Shown piece after piece: positions 1 through 9,717 of a DNA stretch of 64,000 nt. Origin of the DNA: Megaera sp965229545 (lineage in GTDB: Bacteria > Pseudomonadota > Alphaproteobacteria > Rickettsiales > Rickettsiaceae); assembly GCA_965229545.1 (NCBI GenBank), contig OZ245887.1:124001-188000 (forward strand), read 5' to 3'. Position 1 is the stretch's first letter; each line of letters opens with the position of its first letter. A program made the translations under genes and the position numbers. The notes beneath the pieces are model-generated. The model did no database searches and was not told the origin of the DNA. It worked only from the letters and a program-made list of their open reading frames with translations.

Positions 1-2
1 TT

Positions 3-86
3 ACCACCATTCTAGAAGAAATTGAATCAATAAACCCACATACACCGCTTAAGCCCTTATTAAACTTTAAGACTAGAGCGCGGTAA
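3..86 (+). CDS. 3' end of an unidentified gene (partial)
   Basis: An open frame enters from the left edge and ends with TAA at 84-86, giving 27 residues that end in a basic tail (NFKTRAR). Nothing is recognisable. The piece is too short to name, and it could be chance or a remnant, because everything downstream is mobile-element debris. Confidence 0.25.
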   Translation, partial: TTILEEIESINPHTPLKPLLNFKTRAR

Positions 87-297
87 GTGCAATACCCATA
101 ATGAGTTCAGCATCTTATATTAAGGAGTATAATGTTTAATAGACCTTACTTTTTATTAAATATAATTCTCTTTTAAGTATACTTCACATAGACCAGTAAA
201 TTTCAGTCTATTTTAAAATGTCTAGGATAAGAACATAGATTTATTAGTAAAATCTTCTAATTTTAAACACACCTTTTAATAGCCTAAGCAGTAACGC

Positions 298-438
298 ATG
301 CTATTATATGCACTAGGAAGTTTACTGGCGACCTATGTCTTGTATGTTCTAGGTTCATCGATCATTTATTTTAGACAAATGGTTGCTTTTGAAGAAATTA
401 GTAAGGAAATACATAAATTAGGAGTATTAATAGGTTAA
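298..438 (+). CDS. Small hydrophobic ORF, 46 aa
   Basis: ATG at 298 opens 46 codons ending in TAA. The first 25 residues are hydrophobic and could form one membrane helix, followed by a charged tail (FEEISKEIHK). No clear ribosome binding site was seen. It may be a real small membrane protein or the end of a decayed gene. No family was recognised. Confidence 0.22.
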   Translation: MLLYALGSLLATYVLYVLGSSIIYFRQMVAFEEISKEIHKLGVLIG

Positions 439-718
439 ATAATTAACTTTATAGAATAAGATAAAGTTGGCCAAAAATTTTGATAGAGTCATTTAATCTT
501 GATAAGAAGAATTATAAAATCATTACAAAAATTTCCTTGTTTGCTGGACTATTCTTTAAAGTTTTAGTGATATAATTGATTATTATGTAATACAATATTA
601 TTTTTTATAGATATAGTGATGATATATTTCAGGATCTCTCGGTGGTTCTTTCCAAGTAAGTGTGTAAATTTCTAGAATAGGTTATATTAACAATAATATA
701 ATTTATTAAGGAAATAAC
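439..718. other. Non-coding left flank of the type A IS256 element
   Basis: No gene is visible. The left terminus of the IS256-type A element should lie here, probably near 630-670, where a stretch resembles an IS256 terminal repeat (AAGTAAGTGTGTAAA). AAGGAAATAAC directly before 719 can serve as the ribosome binding site of the transposase. Confidence 0.4.
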
Positions 719-1751
719 ATGAGTAAGAGCGATCAAGAAAAAATAAAACAAGCGGTAGATTTGTTAATAGATAAAGACGCAGATTTAACAAGTTTTTTTG
801 CTAAAGACGAGATGTTAAAAGAGCTTACAAAAAATCTATTTGAAAGAGCTTTAAAAGCGGAAATGGATGAGCATCTTGGCTATAGTAAATATGGCAGAGG
901 GGAAACGGAGAACAGCAGGAATGGAGTTGGCAAGAAAAGCCTAATTACCGAAGGCGGAGTATTAGAACTGGAAGTACCCCGTGATAGAAACGCTGAATTT
1001 TCTCCGGTGCTAGTACCCAAGCGTCAGACTAGGATAGATGGACTAGACCAGAAGATATTATCACTGTATGCAAAGGGAATGAGTGTCTCTGACATTAAGA
1101 TGCAAATTCAGGAATTATATGGAGCGGAAATAAGTGAGAGCTTAATTAGCAGAGTTACAGATAATATAATGGATGAGGTCAGAAGCTGGCAACATAGGCC
1201 TTTAGAAGCGATTTATGCTATTGTTTATTTTGATGCTTTAGTTGTTAAAGTAAGACAGGATAAGAGGATTATTAACAAGGCGGTATATGTAGCTTTGGGC
1301 ATAGATTTAACCGGTAGGAAAGATATTTTAGGGTTATGGATCAGTGAGAACGAAGGAGCTAAATTTTGGCTAAATAATTTTACTGAAGTGAGAAACAGAG
1401 GATTAAAAGATATTTTGATTGCCTGTAGTGATAATTTGACCGGTATGAGTGAAGCTATAGCTGCCGTATATCCGGAAACTGAACATCAGTTGTGTATCGT
1501 CCATCAAATTAGGAACGGCTTAGCATACGTGAGCTATAAAGATAGGAAGAAAGTTGCTGCTGATTTAAAGTTAGTATATGGCTCGGTTAATGAAGATGAA
1601 GCCCTGAGCGCCTTATCTGATTTTGATCTAAAATGGGGAAAACAGTATCCCCACATAGCAAAATCCTGGCAAAATAATTGGGGAAATCTAGTAGTTTTTT
1701 TACAGTATCCTGAGGTTATTAGACGGATAATTTATACAACCAATGCGATAG
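719..1751 (+). pseudogene. IS256-family transposase (type A), truncated by a group II intron
   Basis: This is the N-terminal part, about 344 residues, of an IS256-family DDE (mutator-type) transposase. The family signature is clear: an ALKAEMDEHLGY segment, first catalytic Asp in VYFDALVVKV, second in IACSDNLTGM, and CIVHQIRN. The frame runs intact to TTNAI and is then replaced by intron sequence beginning GTGTG at 1752. In the family, TTNAI is followed at once by the third catalytic residue (E of TTNAIES), so the disruption falls just before the active-site Glu. The remainder of the gene is absent from this window. Type A differs clearly from the type B element found several times here. It is inactive as it stands unless the intron were once able to splice. 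Confidence 0.9.
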
Positions 1752-3502
1752 GTGTGCCAGGATAAGCCTGGTTAGATTAGGAGGTGCAATTCCTCTCCAA
1801 GAAAAGAGTAACTAACTACTTGGAACTAAGTTTTGTATTTAGTACGGTAACGTGCTAAGTAAAGCGTAAACAGGGCGGATGTAGGCCGAAACAAAAGTGA
1901 ACGACAAGAGAGCCTCGAGAACTTCGATGCTTCTAGAAGCTGACACTGTCGATGCTGTGGAAAGCAATAATATATTAAGCGGTATAGTGAGTTTAATATG
2001 ATCTAGCAGGGTATGCGTCGTCGGCATGCATAAAAATGTCTAATCAAGGAACACCTGGGAGGCCCTAAATATTCATAAGTCCAGCAACTAAGGTAATTAT
2101 AATTGAAATAAATTGTGAACAATATAATGATAATATTTAGGGAGTTAGATGCATTCATAGTACCGCAGGAAGTAGGGTAATGTCTATGGAGGGAAGGGAT
2201 GCACGGCAAGAGGGCGATAGAAAAGGTAAGAAGTTGCAGCCACCGAGCTGCGATCACTTCAAAACAAAACTTCTATCGCTAACTAAGAGAGCAAGACAAA
2301 TCCATGATACGCAGCTTAAAACCTTAATGCATCTAGTAGATAAGGAGTGGCTTAGCGAATCATGGAAGAAGTTGCGCAAAGGCGCTGCATTCGGCATTGA
2401 TGCAATAAGCACCGAGATGTATGCAGGAAATCTAGAACAAAATCTAGGTAGATTATTATATAGAATGAAACAAGGTAAATATAATGCGCAACCTGTAAAA
2501 AGAATCTATATACCGAAAGCCGATGGTAAGAAACGAGCTTTAGGATTGCCTACAATAGAGGATAAAGTGGCGCAAAATGCGATAAATTATATATTGCAGG
2601 CGCGGTGTGTTTGAGCAAGAATTCTTACCGATATCATATGGATTTAGAGAAGGCAAAAGCGCGCTAGAAGCAGTAGAAGATGCAAAAGAAACAATAGCAA
2701 CGAAGAAAGTATCGTTCGTGCTTGATGTAGATATAGCATCCTTCTTTGACGACATGGAGCATGAGTGGCTTATAAAATTTATAAGTCATAGGATAAAAGA
2801 TAAGAGGCTACTAAAATACATAAATTCTTGGCTCAAAGCAGGCGTAATGGAAGATGGAAAGCTTACAACATCTACAGGTTCTCCGCAAGGAGGAGTTATT
2901 AGCCCTACTTTGGCAAATATTTACTTACACTATGTAATTGACTTATGGGTTAGTAAAGTAGCAGTTAAGGAAATAAAAGGAGAAATGTATAGTTTTAGGT
3001 ATGCCGATGATCTATTATTTTGCTTTCAACATGAAAATCAAGCAATGAAATTCAGAGAAATGTTGAAGGCAAGACTCCAAAAGTTTGGGCTCAAGATAAA
3101 TGATCAAAAGACCAAGCTATGTCGTTTTGGAAAATTTGCTAAAGAAAATAGCAAAAGACACAGCGAAAACAGAGCGACCTTTAACTTTTTAGGTTTTACA
3201 TTCTATAACGGAACTAGTAGAGCAGGTAAATATAAGGTAGGTTGTCGTACAGAGTCGAAAAGACTAAATGTGACAATGAACCGAGTTACTCAATGGTGCA
3301 AAGAGAATAGGCATCAAGCTGTAGAGTGGCAAGCAAGATATTTAAATGCAGTACTAAGGGGGCATTACAATTACTATGGTATAAGTAGCAACTATCCAAG
3401 TATTTGTGCATTTTATCGCCACATACAAAAGACTTGGCATAGGTATTTAAGCCGTATAAGTCAACGAGGTTATATTAAATGGGAAAAGTTTTGTCAATAT
3501 AA
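1752..3502 (+). mobile_element. Group II intron, 3'-truncated, inserted in the IS256-A transposase
   Basis: The element starts with GTGTGCC at 1752, matching the GUGYG 5' end of group II introns, at the exact point where the transposase frame breaks. About 430 bases of structured, GC-richer non-coding sequence (intron domains I-III) precede a reverse-transcriptase/maturase reading frame. No domain V or VI and no AY 3' end were found. The intron is cut at about 3502, where the left end of an IS256-B element begins (GTCTGTCATATAG). Without domains V and VI it cannot splice or retrohome. Confidence 0.8.
2180..3502 (+). pseudogene. ltrA-like: Group II intron reverse transcriptase/maturase, frameshifted
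   Basis: Two overlapping frames (2180-2614 and 2607 onward) together encode a group II intron-encoded protein of about 440 residues. RT motifs follow in order: KGAAFGIDAIS, YIPKADGKKRALGLPTIEDK, ISYGFREGKSALEA, DVDIASFFD, GSPQGGVISPTLANIYL and the catalytic YADD box near 3000-3012, then a group II maturase-type C-terminus ending near RGYIKWEKF. The frame shifts by +1 close to 2600 (ILQA to FEQEFLP), where the reading needs a few bases removed. The last residues read into the adjoining IS256-B end. No HNH endonuclease domain is visible. The protein is inactive because of the frameshift. Confidence 0.85.
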
Positions 3503-3919
3503 GTCTGTCATATAGTTTGTGTAAGTTGCAAAAGGATATAGTAGAAAATACTATAAAAAAGCAACTTAAATACAGAGGAAAAATGACTAAAAAATTAGCA
3601 AAAAAAGAAGTAGATATAAATACTAAATTAGTCGAAGAATTACTATCAAAAGCGAGTCAATCATTTTGGAGTCAATCATTTATTTTGCGTAAGTTGTTGT
3701 ATTTTTTAATTCCAGTAAATCATGCCTAAAATCCCCGCATAAAATTTCAAATTGATTCAATGCCAAAGACCAATTTTTAATCGGCATGGTCCATTTTTTG
3801 GCAGCATTTTTTAGAGCCAAAAATACGATTTTTAAAATAGACTTATCATCTGGAAAAACCCCTTTATTGTTGATGATTTTTCTGATTTGACGATTTATCG
3901 ATTCTATCGCATTGGTAGT
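3503..3919. mobile_element. Two IS256-B end fragments in opposite orientation
   Basis: 3503-3653 matches the left end and first ~30 transposase codons of the IS256-B element on the plus strand (start codon at 3584). 3669-3919 matches the right end and transposase C-terminus in reverse. Between them lies a short repeated right-terminus start: GAGTCAATCATTTTG at 3654 and GAGTCAATCATTTATTTTG at 3669. The second fragment stops at 3919, where an IS21 terminus begins. This is a junction of two different copies, not one element with an internal deletion, because the two ends point the wrong way. Confidence 0.8.
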
Positions 3920-4853
3920 TGTTGTGCGCCAGGTGAGAAGTCCACTTTCAAAAGAAAAGAACAATGCTAATTTAGTTAATTTATTTGTTAACTAAATTAG
4001 AGTTTAAATTAAATTGAATGAGGAAATATAGTATGTCAACAATTAGAGAAGTGCTGTACCAGCACATCAAAGGTAACAGCCAAAGACAGATAGCCAGATC
4101 ATTTGATCTATCGAGGGATACAATAAGAAAATATATTGAGTTAGCAAGACAAGAAAATCTCAGTATTTTAGCTAGTGATTCTGAATTAAACAGGATAGCA
4201 ATCAAGGTTGAAGAAAAATTATATAAGAACGAACCTATACAGAAAGCATCTGCGATGATAATGCTTGCAGAATATAATGAGGCAATAGGGAACTGGCTAA
4301 AACAAAGAAGTATAACCCACACCCAAATTCGGCGTTTACTATTATCAGAAGGTGTGAAAGTAAGTAATCGGAGTATTAACCGATATATTCAAAAAGCTTT
4401 TCCTAAGCTACCCAAGAGTACTATTCATATAAAGACTGAACCGGGTCAAGAAGCTCAGGTAGATTTTGGTTATATTGGCAAGATTCAGGATGTTAATGGT
4501 AAAAATAGAAAACTTTATGCTTTTGTAATGACTCTGTCCAATAGTCGTTATCGTTACGTAGAGTTTGCTTTTTCACAGGACCAAGTTAGTTGGGCTCAGC
4601 TCCATGTAAATGCTTTCAACTTTTTTGGTGGTGTACCCAGTAGAGTAATATTGGATCATTTAAAAGCCGGGATCATTAAACCTGATATTTATGACCATAC
4701 TTTAAATGAGACTTATTCAGAATTATCAAGGTTTTATGGTTTTACAATAGATCCAACTAAAGTTTTTAAGCCGGAGCATAAAGGCAAAGTGGAGCGCTCT
4801 ATTAGGATAGTTAGAGAACAACTTATAGCCGGTAAATCATATATTACTCTGGC
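3920..4853 (+). mobile_element. IS21-family element, left part, 3'-truncated
   Basis: It begins TGTTGTGCGCCAGG, identical to the terminus of the full copy at 61126, but passes straight into GTGAGAAGTCCACTTTC. Compared with the full copy it lacks about 62 bp between two TGCGCCAGG repeats. It holds the istA start and is cut at 4853 by an IS630 fragment inserted at a TA. Confidence 0.85.
4033..4853 (+). pseudogene. istA: IS21 transposase IstA, N-terminal part
   Basis: IstA is the DDE transposase of IS21 elements. This copy starts with MSTIREVLYQHIKG. ATG 4033 is preferred over 4018 because GAGGAAATATAGT precedes it as a ribosome binding site. It has an N-terminal helix-turn-helix (RQIARSFDLSRDTIRKYI) and the rve integrase core (QVDFGYIGKI; VILDHLKAGI). 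The frame is intact through the region where the 61126 copy has its first frameshift, but ends at AGKSYITLAFKY, where the last residues are IS630 sequence. The C-terminus and istB are missing. A single His for Asn change (LDHLKAG against LDNLKAG) distinguishes it from the other copy. Confidence 0.88.
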
Positions 4854-5150
4854 CTTTAAATATTGAACATTATATAGTAGCATAAGCTATTTCTTTCTTT
4901 TTAAAATAATTTTGAATTTTTATACCATTAAACTGAATTTGTGTTAAATAGGACCGTACATTAATTGTTAAATCTTTTACTGATTTTAGTACTCGAAAAT
5001 TATTGGAGTTAGCTTTGACATCTTGGTTTACAAGTTCTTGTGGATTCATATCAGGACAATATGATGGTAAATAAAACAATTCTAGCTTGTCCTTATGTCT
5101 TTCTACATAAGCTTTTACCTTTTTACTGTGATGCACTCTATGATTATCTA
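4854..5150 (-). mobile_element. IS630 fragment (transposase 3' end)
   Basis: This is about 297 bp identical in layout to the transposase C-terminal end of the IS630 element, read on the minus strand (VHHSKKVKAYVERHKDKLELF to EIAYATI). It starts with the terminal repeat TTACTCTGGCC next to a TA in istA. It ends abruptly at a TA (5149-5150), where a full IS630 copy begins. The rest of this copy is not on the other side of that element, so the junction comes from recombination between copies, not from simple nesting. Confidence 0.88.
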
Positions 5151-6282
5151 TTACTCCGGCCTTTAAATATTGAACTAACATTAGAGAAATGATATGATGA
5201 TATTGTATCAAGAGTAATAACAAAATGTCTAATAAAAAATTATCACCAAGCGATCTCAAGATATTAAGAAAGAAAGCAGTGGAAGCAATAGTTATACATG
5301 GAATAAGCAAGAAACAAGCATCTATTACCTTTGGGTTTTCTAGGAGTTCTATATGGAAATATCTTAAAGAGTACAAAATTTATAAGGAAGAAAGCTTTCG
5401 CTATAAGAAGCTAGGAGTAAAGGTAGGAACAGGATCTAAAATCAGTAAAAATCAAGAAGAGGAATTAAAATCTAAAATTTTATCACATACACCTGATGAA
5501 TTGGGAATGGATTATACGTTATGGAATAGTAAAGTGCTACAAGAATATATAGAATCCAATTACCTTTATCAGTATAACAGGCGTTCTATAAGAAAAATTA
5601 TGAATAGATTGGGTTTTACGTCTCAAAAACCAATTAAATCAGCCTATCAACGTAATCCAGAGAAGATAAAAGAATGGTTAACAGTCACATATCCAGAAAT
5701 CAAGTCTCGTGCAATGAAAGAAAGTGCTAGAATTTATTGGGGAGATGAAATGGGGATACAATCAACAGATAATCGAGGTAAAACATATGGTCTTAAAGGC
5801 AAGACCCCAGCAATCAAGAGAAGTGGTTCAAGATTTAAATGTAATATGCTAGCTGCTATTAGTCCGCAAGGGTTGATGAACTGGATGGTATTTGAAGATA
5901 ATTTTACCAGCAAAAAGTGTATTGAATTTTTAGGTAGACTTATCAGACAAATTAAGCAGAAAATATTTTTGATATTAGATAATCATAGAGTGCATCACAG
6001 TAAAAAGGTAAAAGCTTATGTAGAAAGACATAAGGACAAGCTAGAATTGTTTTATTTACCATCATATTGTCCTGATATGAATCCACAAGAACTTGTAAAC
6101 CAAGATGTCAAAGCTAACTCCAATAATTTTCGAGTACTAAAATCAGTAAAAGATTTAACAATTAATGTACGGTCCTATTTAACACAAATTCAGTTTAATG
6201 GTATAAAAATTCAAAATTATTTTAAAAAGAAAGAAATAGCTTATGCTACTATATAATGTTCAATATTTAAAGGCCAGAATAA
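5151..6282 (+). mobile_element. IS630-family element, full length (1132 bp)
   Basis: Ends are imperfect inverted repeats, TTACTCCGGCCTTTAAATAT on the left and its near complement on the right (AGGCCAGAATAA; other copies end GAGTAA). TA lies on both sides (5149-5150, 6283-6284), the known IS630/mariner-type target. It carries one intact transposase gene. Confidence 0.93.
5225..6256 (+). CDS. IS630-family transposase, intact (343 aa)
   Basis: This DDE transposase moves the IS630 element by cut-and-paste into TA. An N-terminal helix-turn-helix (residues ~20-50: KQASITFGFSRSSIWKYL) is followed by a winged-helix region and the catalytic core: Asp in IYWGDEMGIQ (~residue 178), Asp in FLILDNHRVHHS (~residue 255) and the Glu region SYCPDMNPQELVN (~residue 287). 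The length is usual for the family. It differs from the other copies by Leu for Arg in RYKKLGVKV and by a few other changes. It is one of three copies in the window with an uninterrupted frame, so it may supply active enzyme. Confidence 0.95.
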   Translation: MSNKKLSPSDLKILRKKAVEAIVIHGISKKQASITFGFSRSSIWKYLKEYKIYKEESFRYKKLGVKVGTGSKISKNQEEELKSKILSHTPDELGMDYTLWNSKVLQEYIESNYLYQYNRRSIRKIMNRLGFTSQKPIKSAYQRNPEKIKEWLTVTYPEIKSRAMKESARIYWGDEMGIQSTDNRGKTYGLKGKTPAIKRSGSRFKCNMLAAISPQGLMNWMVFEDNFTSKKCIEFLGRLIRQIKQKIFLILDNHRVHHSKKVKAYVERHKDKLELFYLPSYCPDMNPQELVNQDVKANSNNFRVLKSVKDLTINVRSYLTQIQFNGIKIQNYFKKKEIAYATI

Positions 6283-7613
6283 TAGTAGAAAATACTATAA
6301 AAAAGCAACTTAAATACAGAGGAAAAAATGGCTAAAAAATTAGCAGAAAAAGAAATAGATATAAATACTAAATTAGTCGAAGAATTACTATCAAAAGCAG
6401 ATCCATCTGAATTATTTGGTCGCGGGTGGATTATTTAATAAACTTAAAAAGCAAATAGTAGAGAGAATTCTTGAAAGTGAATTAGAACACGATCTAGGTT
6501 ATTCTAAACATAGTAAGATAATCAAGAGCGATAATAATCGTCGCAACGGCAGTTATGAAAAAACGATTATAGATGACGACGGTCATCAGATTACCGTAGA
6601 TGTTTCAAGGGGACAGGGAAGGAGAATTTGAACCTCAATTGATTCCTGAAGGAGTTAGGAGATTTAGTGGTTTTGATGATAAAGTGATTTCACTATATGC
6701 AAGAGGGATGACTATCAGTGAGATACAGGGCCATTTAGAGGAGATATACCAGACCAATATTCCAAGGACCTTATATCAACTGTCACTGACGGAGTAATAG
6801 AAGAAGTTACTACATGGCAAAACAGGTCCCTAGACGATGTATATCCAATATTATATTTGGATTGCATACACGTTAAAGCAAGGGATAATCATACAGTAAT
6901 TAACAAAGCGGTATATCTTGCAATAGGTGTTAATATGGAAGGGAAAAAGGAATTACTGGGGATCTGGGTCGGTAAAAATGAAGGTTCCAAGTTTTGGATG
7001 CAGGTTGTAACTGAGCTAAAGAACAGAGGGATAAAACAGATATATGTATCATGCGTTGATGGATTAAAAGGCTTTCCTGAAGCCATAAATAGCATTTATC
7101 CTAATACGATTGTACAACTCTGTATAGTACATATGGCGAGGAATTCTGTAAAATATGTTTCTTATAAGGATTTAAAAGCGGTCACAGCAGATCTTAAAAG
7201 GATTTACACTGCAAACAGCGAAGAAATATGATATCTGGAGCTAAAATCGTTTGCTGCTAAATGGGATAATAAATATCCTGTGATCTCTGATATTTGGCAA
7301 AGGAATTGGAGCGGGATTATTCCTCTTTTTGCTTTTCCTGATGAGATTAGGCGGGTAATTTATACTACCAATGCGATAGAATTGATAAATCGTCAAATCA
7401 GAAAAATCATCAACAATAAAGGGGTTTTTCCAGATGATAAGTCTATTTTAAAAATCGTATTTTTGGCTCTAAAAAATGCTGCCAAAAAATGGACCATGCC
7501 GATTAAAATTGGTCTTTGGCATTGAATCAATTTGAAATTTTATGCGAGGATTTTAGGCATGATTTACTGGAATTAAAAAATACAACAACTTACACAAAAT
7601 AAATGATTGACTC
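6283..7613 (+). mobile_element. IS256-B element, left end missing
   Basis: The sequence matches the IS256-B element from about base 40 to its right terminus (GATTGACTC, 7605-7613). The left ~35 bp are replaced by the IS630 right end. Its right end abuts the last ~100 bp of an IS21 element. Confidence 0.88.
6328..7602 (+). pseudogene. IS256-B transposase, multiply disrupted
   Basis: Pieces read MAKKLAEKEIDINTK, then a shift after SELFG, then GLFNKLKKQIVERILES, a second shift after VDVSR, then DREGEFEPQLIPEGV onward. Both +1 shifts (extra G in CGCGGGTGG and in AAGGGGAC) are present in all other copies. This copy adds a deletion near 6763 (NIPRTLYQ instead of NISKDLIS), a TGA at 7229-7231 in place of GGA, Leu for Ser in NAIELINRQ, and a shift near 7508 that shortens the C-terminus. 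It is dead beyond doubt. The DDE residues themselves (LYLDCIHV, SCVDGLKG, TTNAIE) remain visible. Confidence 0.9.
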
Positions 7614-7712
7614 ACAAAATTTAAAATGGAGGATGACAATATGATACAAAAAAGTTAGTATGAAGTGGACTTCTCATCTGGCGCAGGGGTGGACTAAAAT
7701 ACCTGGCGCACA
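7614..7712 (+). mobile_element. IS21 right-end remnant
   Basis: It matches the end of the full IS21 copy from the last istB codons (AAATTTAAAATGGAGGATG) through GTGGACTTCTCATCTGGCGCA to the terminus CCTGGCGCACAA. It is bounded by IS256-B sequence on both sides, which suggests that an IS21 once sat inside IS256-B and was later reduced to this tail. Confidence 0.85.
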
Positions 7713-8318
7713 ATACACCTATTGCAAGATATACCGCTTTGTTAATTACTGTATGATTATCCCTTGCTTTAACGTGTATGCAATCCAAATATAATATTGG
7801 ATATACATCGTCTAGGGACCTGTTTTGCCATGTAGTAACTTCTTCTATTACTCCGTCAGTGACAGTTGATATAAGGTCCTTGGAAATATTGGTCTGGTAT
7901 ATCTCCTCTAAATGGCCCTGTATCTCACTGACAGTCATCCCTCTTGCATATAGTGAAATCACTTTATCATCAAAACCACTAAATCTCCTAACTCCTTCAG
8001 GAATCAATTGAGGTTCAAATTCTCCTTCCCTGTCCCCTTGAAACATCTACGGTAATCTGATGACCGTCGTCATCTATAATCGTTTTTTCATAACTGCCGT
8101 TGCGACGATTATTATCGCTCTTGATTATCTTACTATGTTTAGAATAACCTAGATCGTGTTCTAATTCACTTTCAAGAATTCTCTCTACTATTTGCTTTTT
8201 AAGTTTATTAAATAATCCACCCGCGACCAAATAATTCAGATGGATCTGCTTTTGATAGTAATTCTTCGACTAATTTAGTATTTATATCTATTTCTTTTTC
8301 TGCTAATTTTTTAGCCAT
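7713..8318 (-). pseudogene. IS256-B transposase N-terminal fragment
   Basis: About 200 codons in three frames: MAKKLAEKEIDINTK, then GLFNKLKKQIVER, then DREGEFEPQLIPEGV through YLDCIHVKARDNHTVINK to YLAIGV. It is cut by IS21 sequence before the second catalytic Asp. No function is expected. Confidence 0.85.
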
Positions 8319-8401
8319 TTTTTCCTCTGTATTTAAGTTGCTTTTTTATAGTATTTTCTACTATATCCTTTTGCAACTTACACAAACTATATGACAGACT
8401 C
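7713..8401 (-). mobile_element. IS256-B left-half fragment, reverse orientation
   Basis: It runs from the transposase region YLAIGV (at the IS21 junction) back to the left terminus GACAGACTC at 8393-8401. The transposase N-terminus (start codon at 8316-8318) holds the same two +1 frameshifts as the other copies, so this fragment is a pseudogene as well. Confidence 0.88.
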
Positions 8402-8623
8402 TTATTGACATAAGTAAAATTATATCTGTTATACAGATAACGCTGGCAATAAACTCTCTACAGACATTTTTAAATTGATTTTTATTTTTTGACTATAAAT
8501 TTTAATTTTCCGCTTCAAATTGTTAGTGATTTAATAGAGAAACCTACCGTTTAGTATATTTTGCTAAATACGGTATATTCTAGATATCATTTAATCTTAT
8601 GATGTATGAAACTGGTTTTTATT
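8402..8623. other. Non-coding spacer
   Basis: 222 bp of AT-rich sequence between the IS256-B terminus and the end of the next gene. No gene, tRNA or terminator was seen. Confidence 0.5.
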
Positions 8624-9717
8624 TTATAATTCTTCCGGATCAATAATAGGAGCATCCACACCTATTGGCTCAACAGACAATTTATTACCTTTAGGAAGAA
8701 ATACCGCCATTTCGATTACAATTATCTCCTCTTCTTCTGATTCGTCCTCATCTCCTGCTGAAAAACAACAAAACATTTTTGGACAAGGAGCCTTTTCCAC
8801 TTTTATAGGTTGCTTTATTTTTTGGTCCAATTTAATTCTTGCTTCCTCTATTTGTTTTAATCTCCTCGTTTCTTGTGTTATTACTTCTGCTGTTCTAGTT
8901 AGTCCACTTACTAAATCTTCTAGTTTCTCCAATTGTGGTATCATCCCAGTTTTTAAAGCTTTTTTCCCTAATACAAGTTCTTTTCTTGCTTTTTGTACAA
9001 GCGGGGTCTCTTCATAGAAACACCCTTGTGATAACATTATTGTAGCATATCTATTTGCTACCTCTAATAATTCTATTCCTTTTGCTAATTTATCAAGTAC
9101 ACTTTTAGCCTTCAAATTATCTTCCTCTCTGGCTAGCCTTTGCTCTTCTTCTCGAGCTATCCTCTCGCGTTCTCTAACCTTTGCTCCTCAAGTCTTCGCT
9201 CCTCGAACCTTTGTTTCAACTGAGCCTGCAGTAAATTTTCACCTTCATATCCTATAATTTCTTCGTCCACTTTAGTCGGGATTTGTATCTCTATTTCCGT
9301 TTTTAGTTCTTGGAGCCCATTTTCTTCCCCTAAATCTGACTCCGATTCTAGTATTTGCGGTTCTCCCTCAAGATGTCTTTGTGTTATTATTTGTGGTTCC
9401 GGTGCTTTAACTATTACAGTACTATTATCAGCTAGAATATCCTTATTTTTTGCTATTAACTGCTTATCTTCTATTAATTTAGCTTTACTATCAAAAAATG
9501 TTATTGGTACTGCTGTATCAGCAGGAGAGAGCGAAAAGTTTTCTACATTTAAAAAATATTCTAGTGACTGAGTGTTACGCTCACTTGTTAGTTGCAGAGA
9601 GGTTTTGGTAAAATAAAGAGGCTTTTCTGAGTTAATTGGTATGTCATTTTGTATTTGGCCTAAAAAATTATCCTTTACACTTTTTGGAATAGAAATGTTA
9701 TTATCTGCGATAAACAT
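8624..9717 (-). pseudogene. Coiled-coil hypothetical protein split by one frameshift
   Basis: Two adjacent minus-strand frames (9717-9157 and 9115-8624) make one protein of about 360 residues. The upstream half ends ...RRLEEQRLENARG and the downstream half, read back past its first Met, gives RERERIAREEEQRLAREEDNLKAK. The charged E/R coiled-coil runs straight across the break, so a single-base indel near 9170-9180 explains the split. The N-terminal half is Asn/Ser/Thr-rich without a signal peptide. The C-terminal half has a long helical stretch, then CPKMFCC, an acidic run (DEDESEEEE) and a proline-containing tail. No family was recognised. The composition recalls rickettsial secreted or cytosolic accessory proteins, but this is a guess. 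Confidence 0.6.

Noticed and set aside
1839..2257. Minus-strand frames inside the group II intron
   Set aside because: They lie in structured intron RNA domains and have no coding character.
1752..3502. Intron domain V/VI and 3' splice site
   Set aside because: No domain V hairpin was found before 3502 or elsewhere in the window, so the intron is reported as truncated.
4870..5376. A 168-codon minus-strand frame that joins IS630 3' sequence to antisense leader
   Set aside because: It is a fusion across the junction of two IS630 copies. Only its C-terminal half is true transposase sequence, already listed as a fragment.
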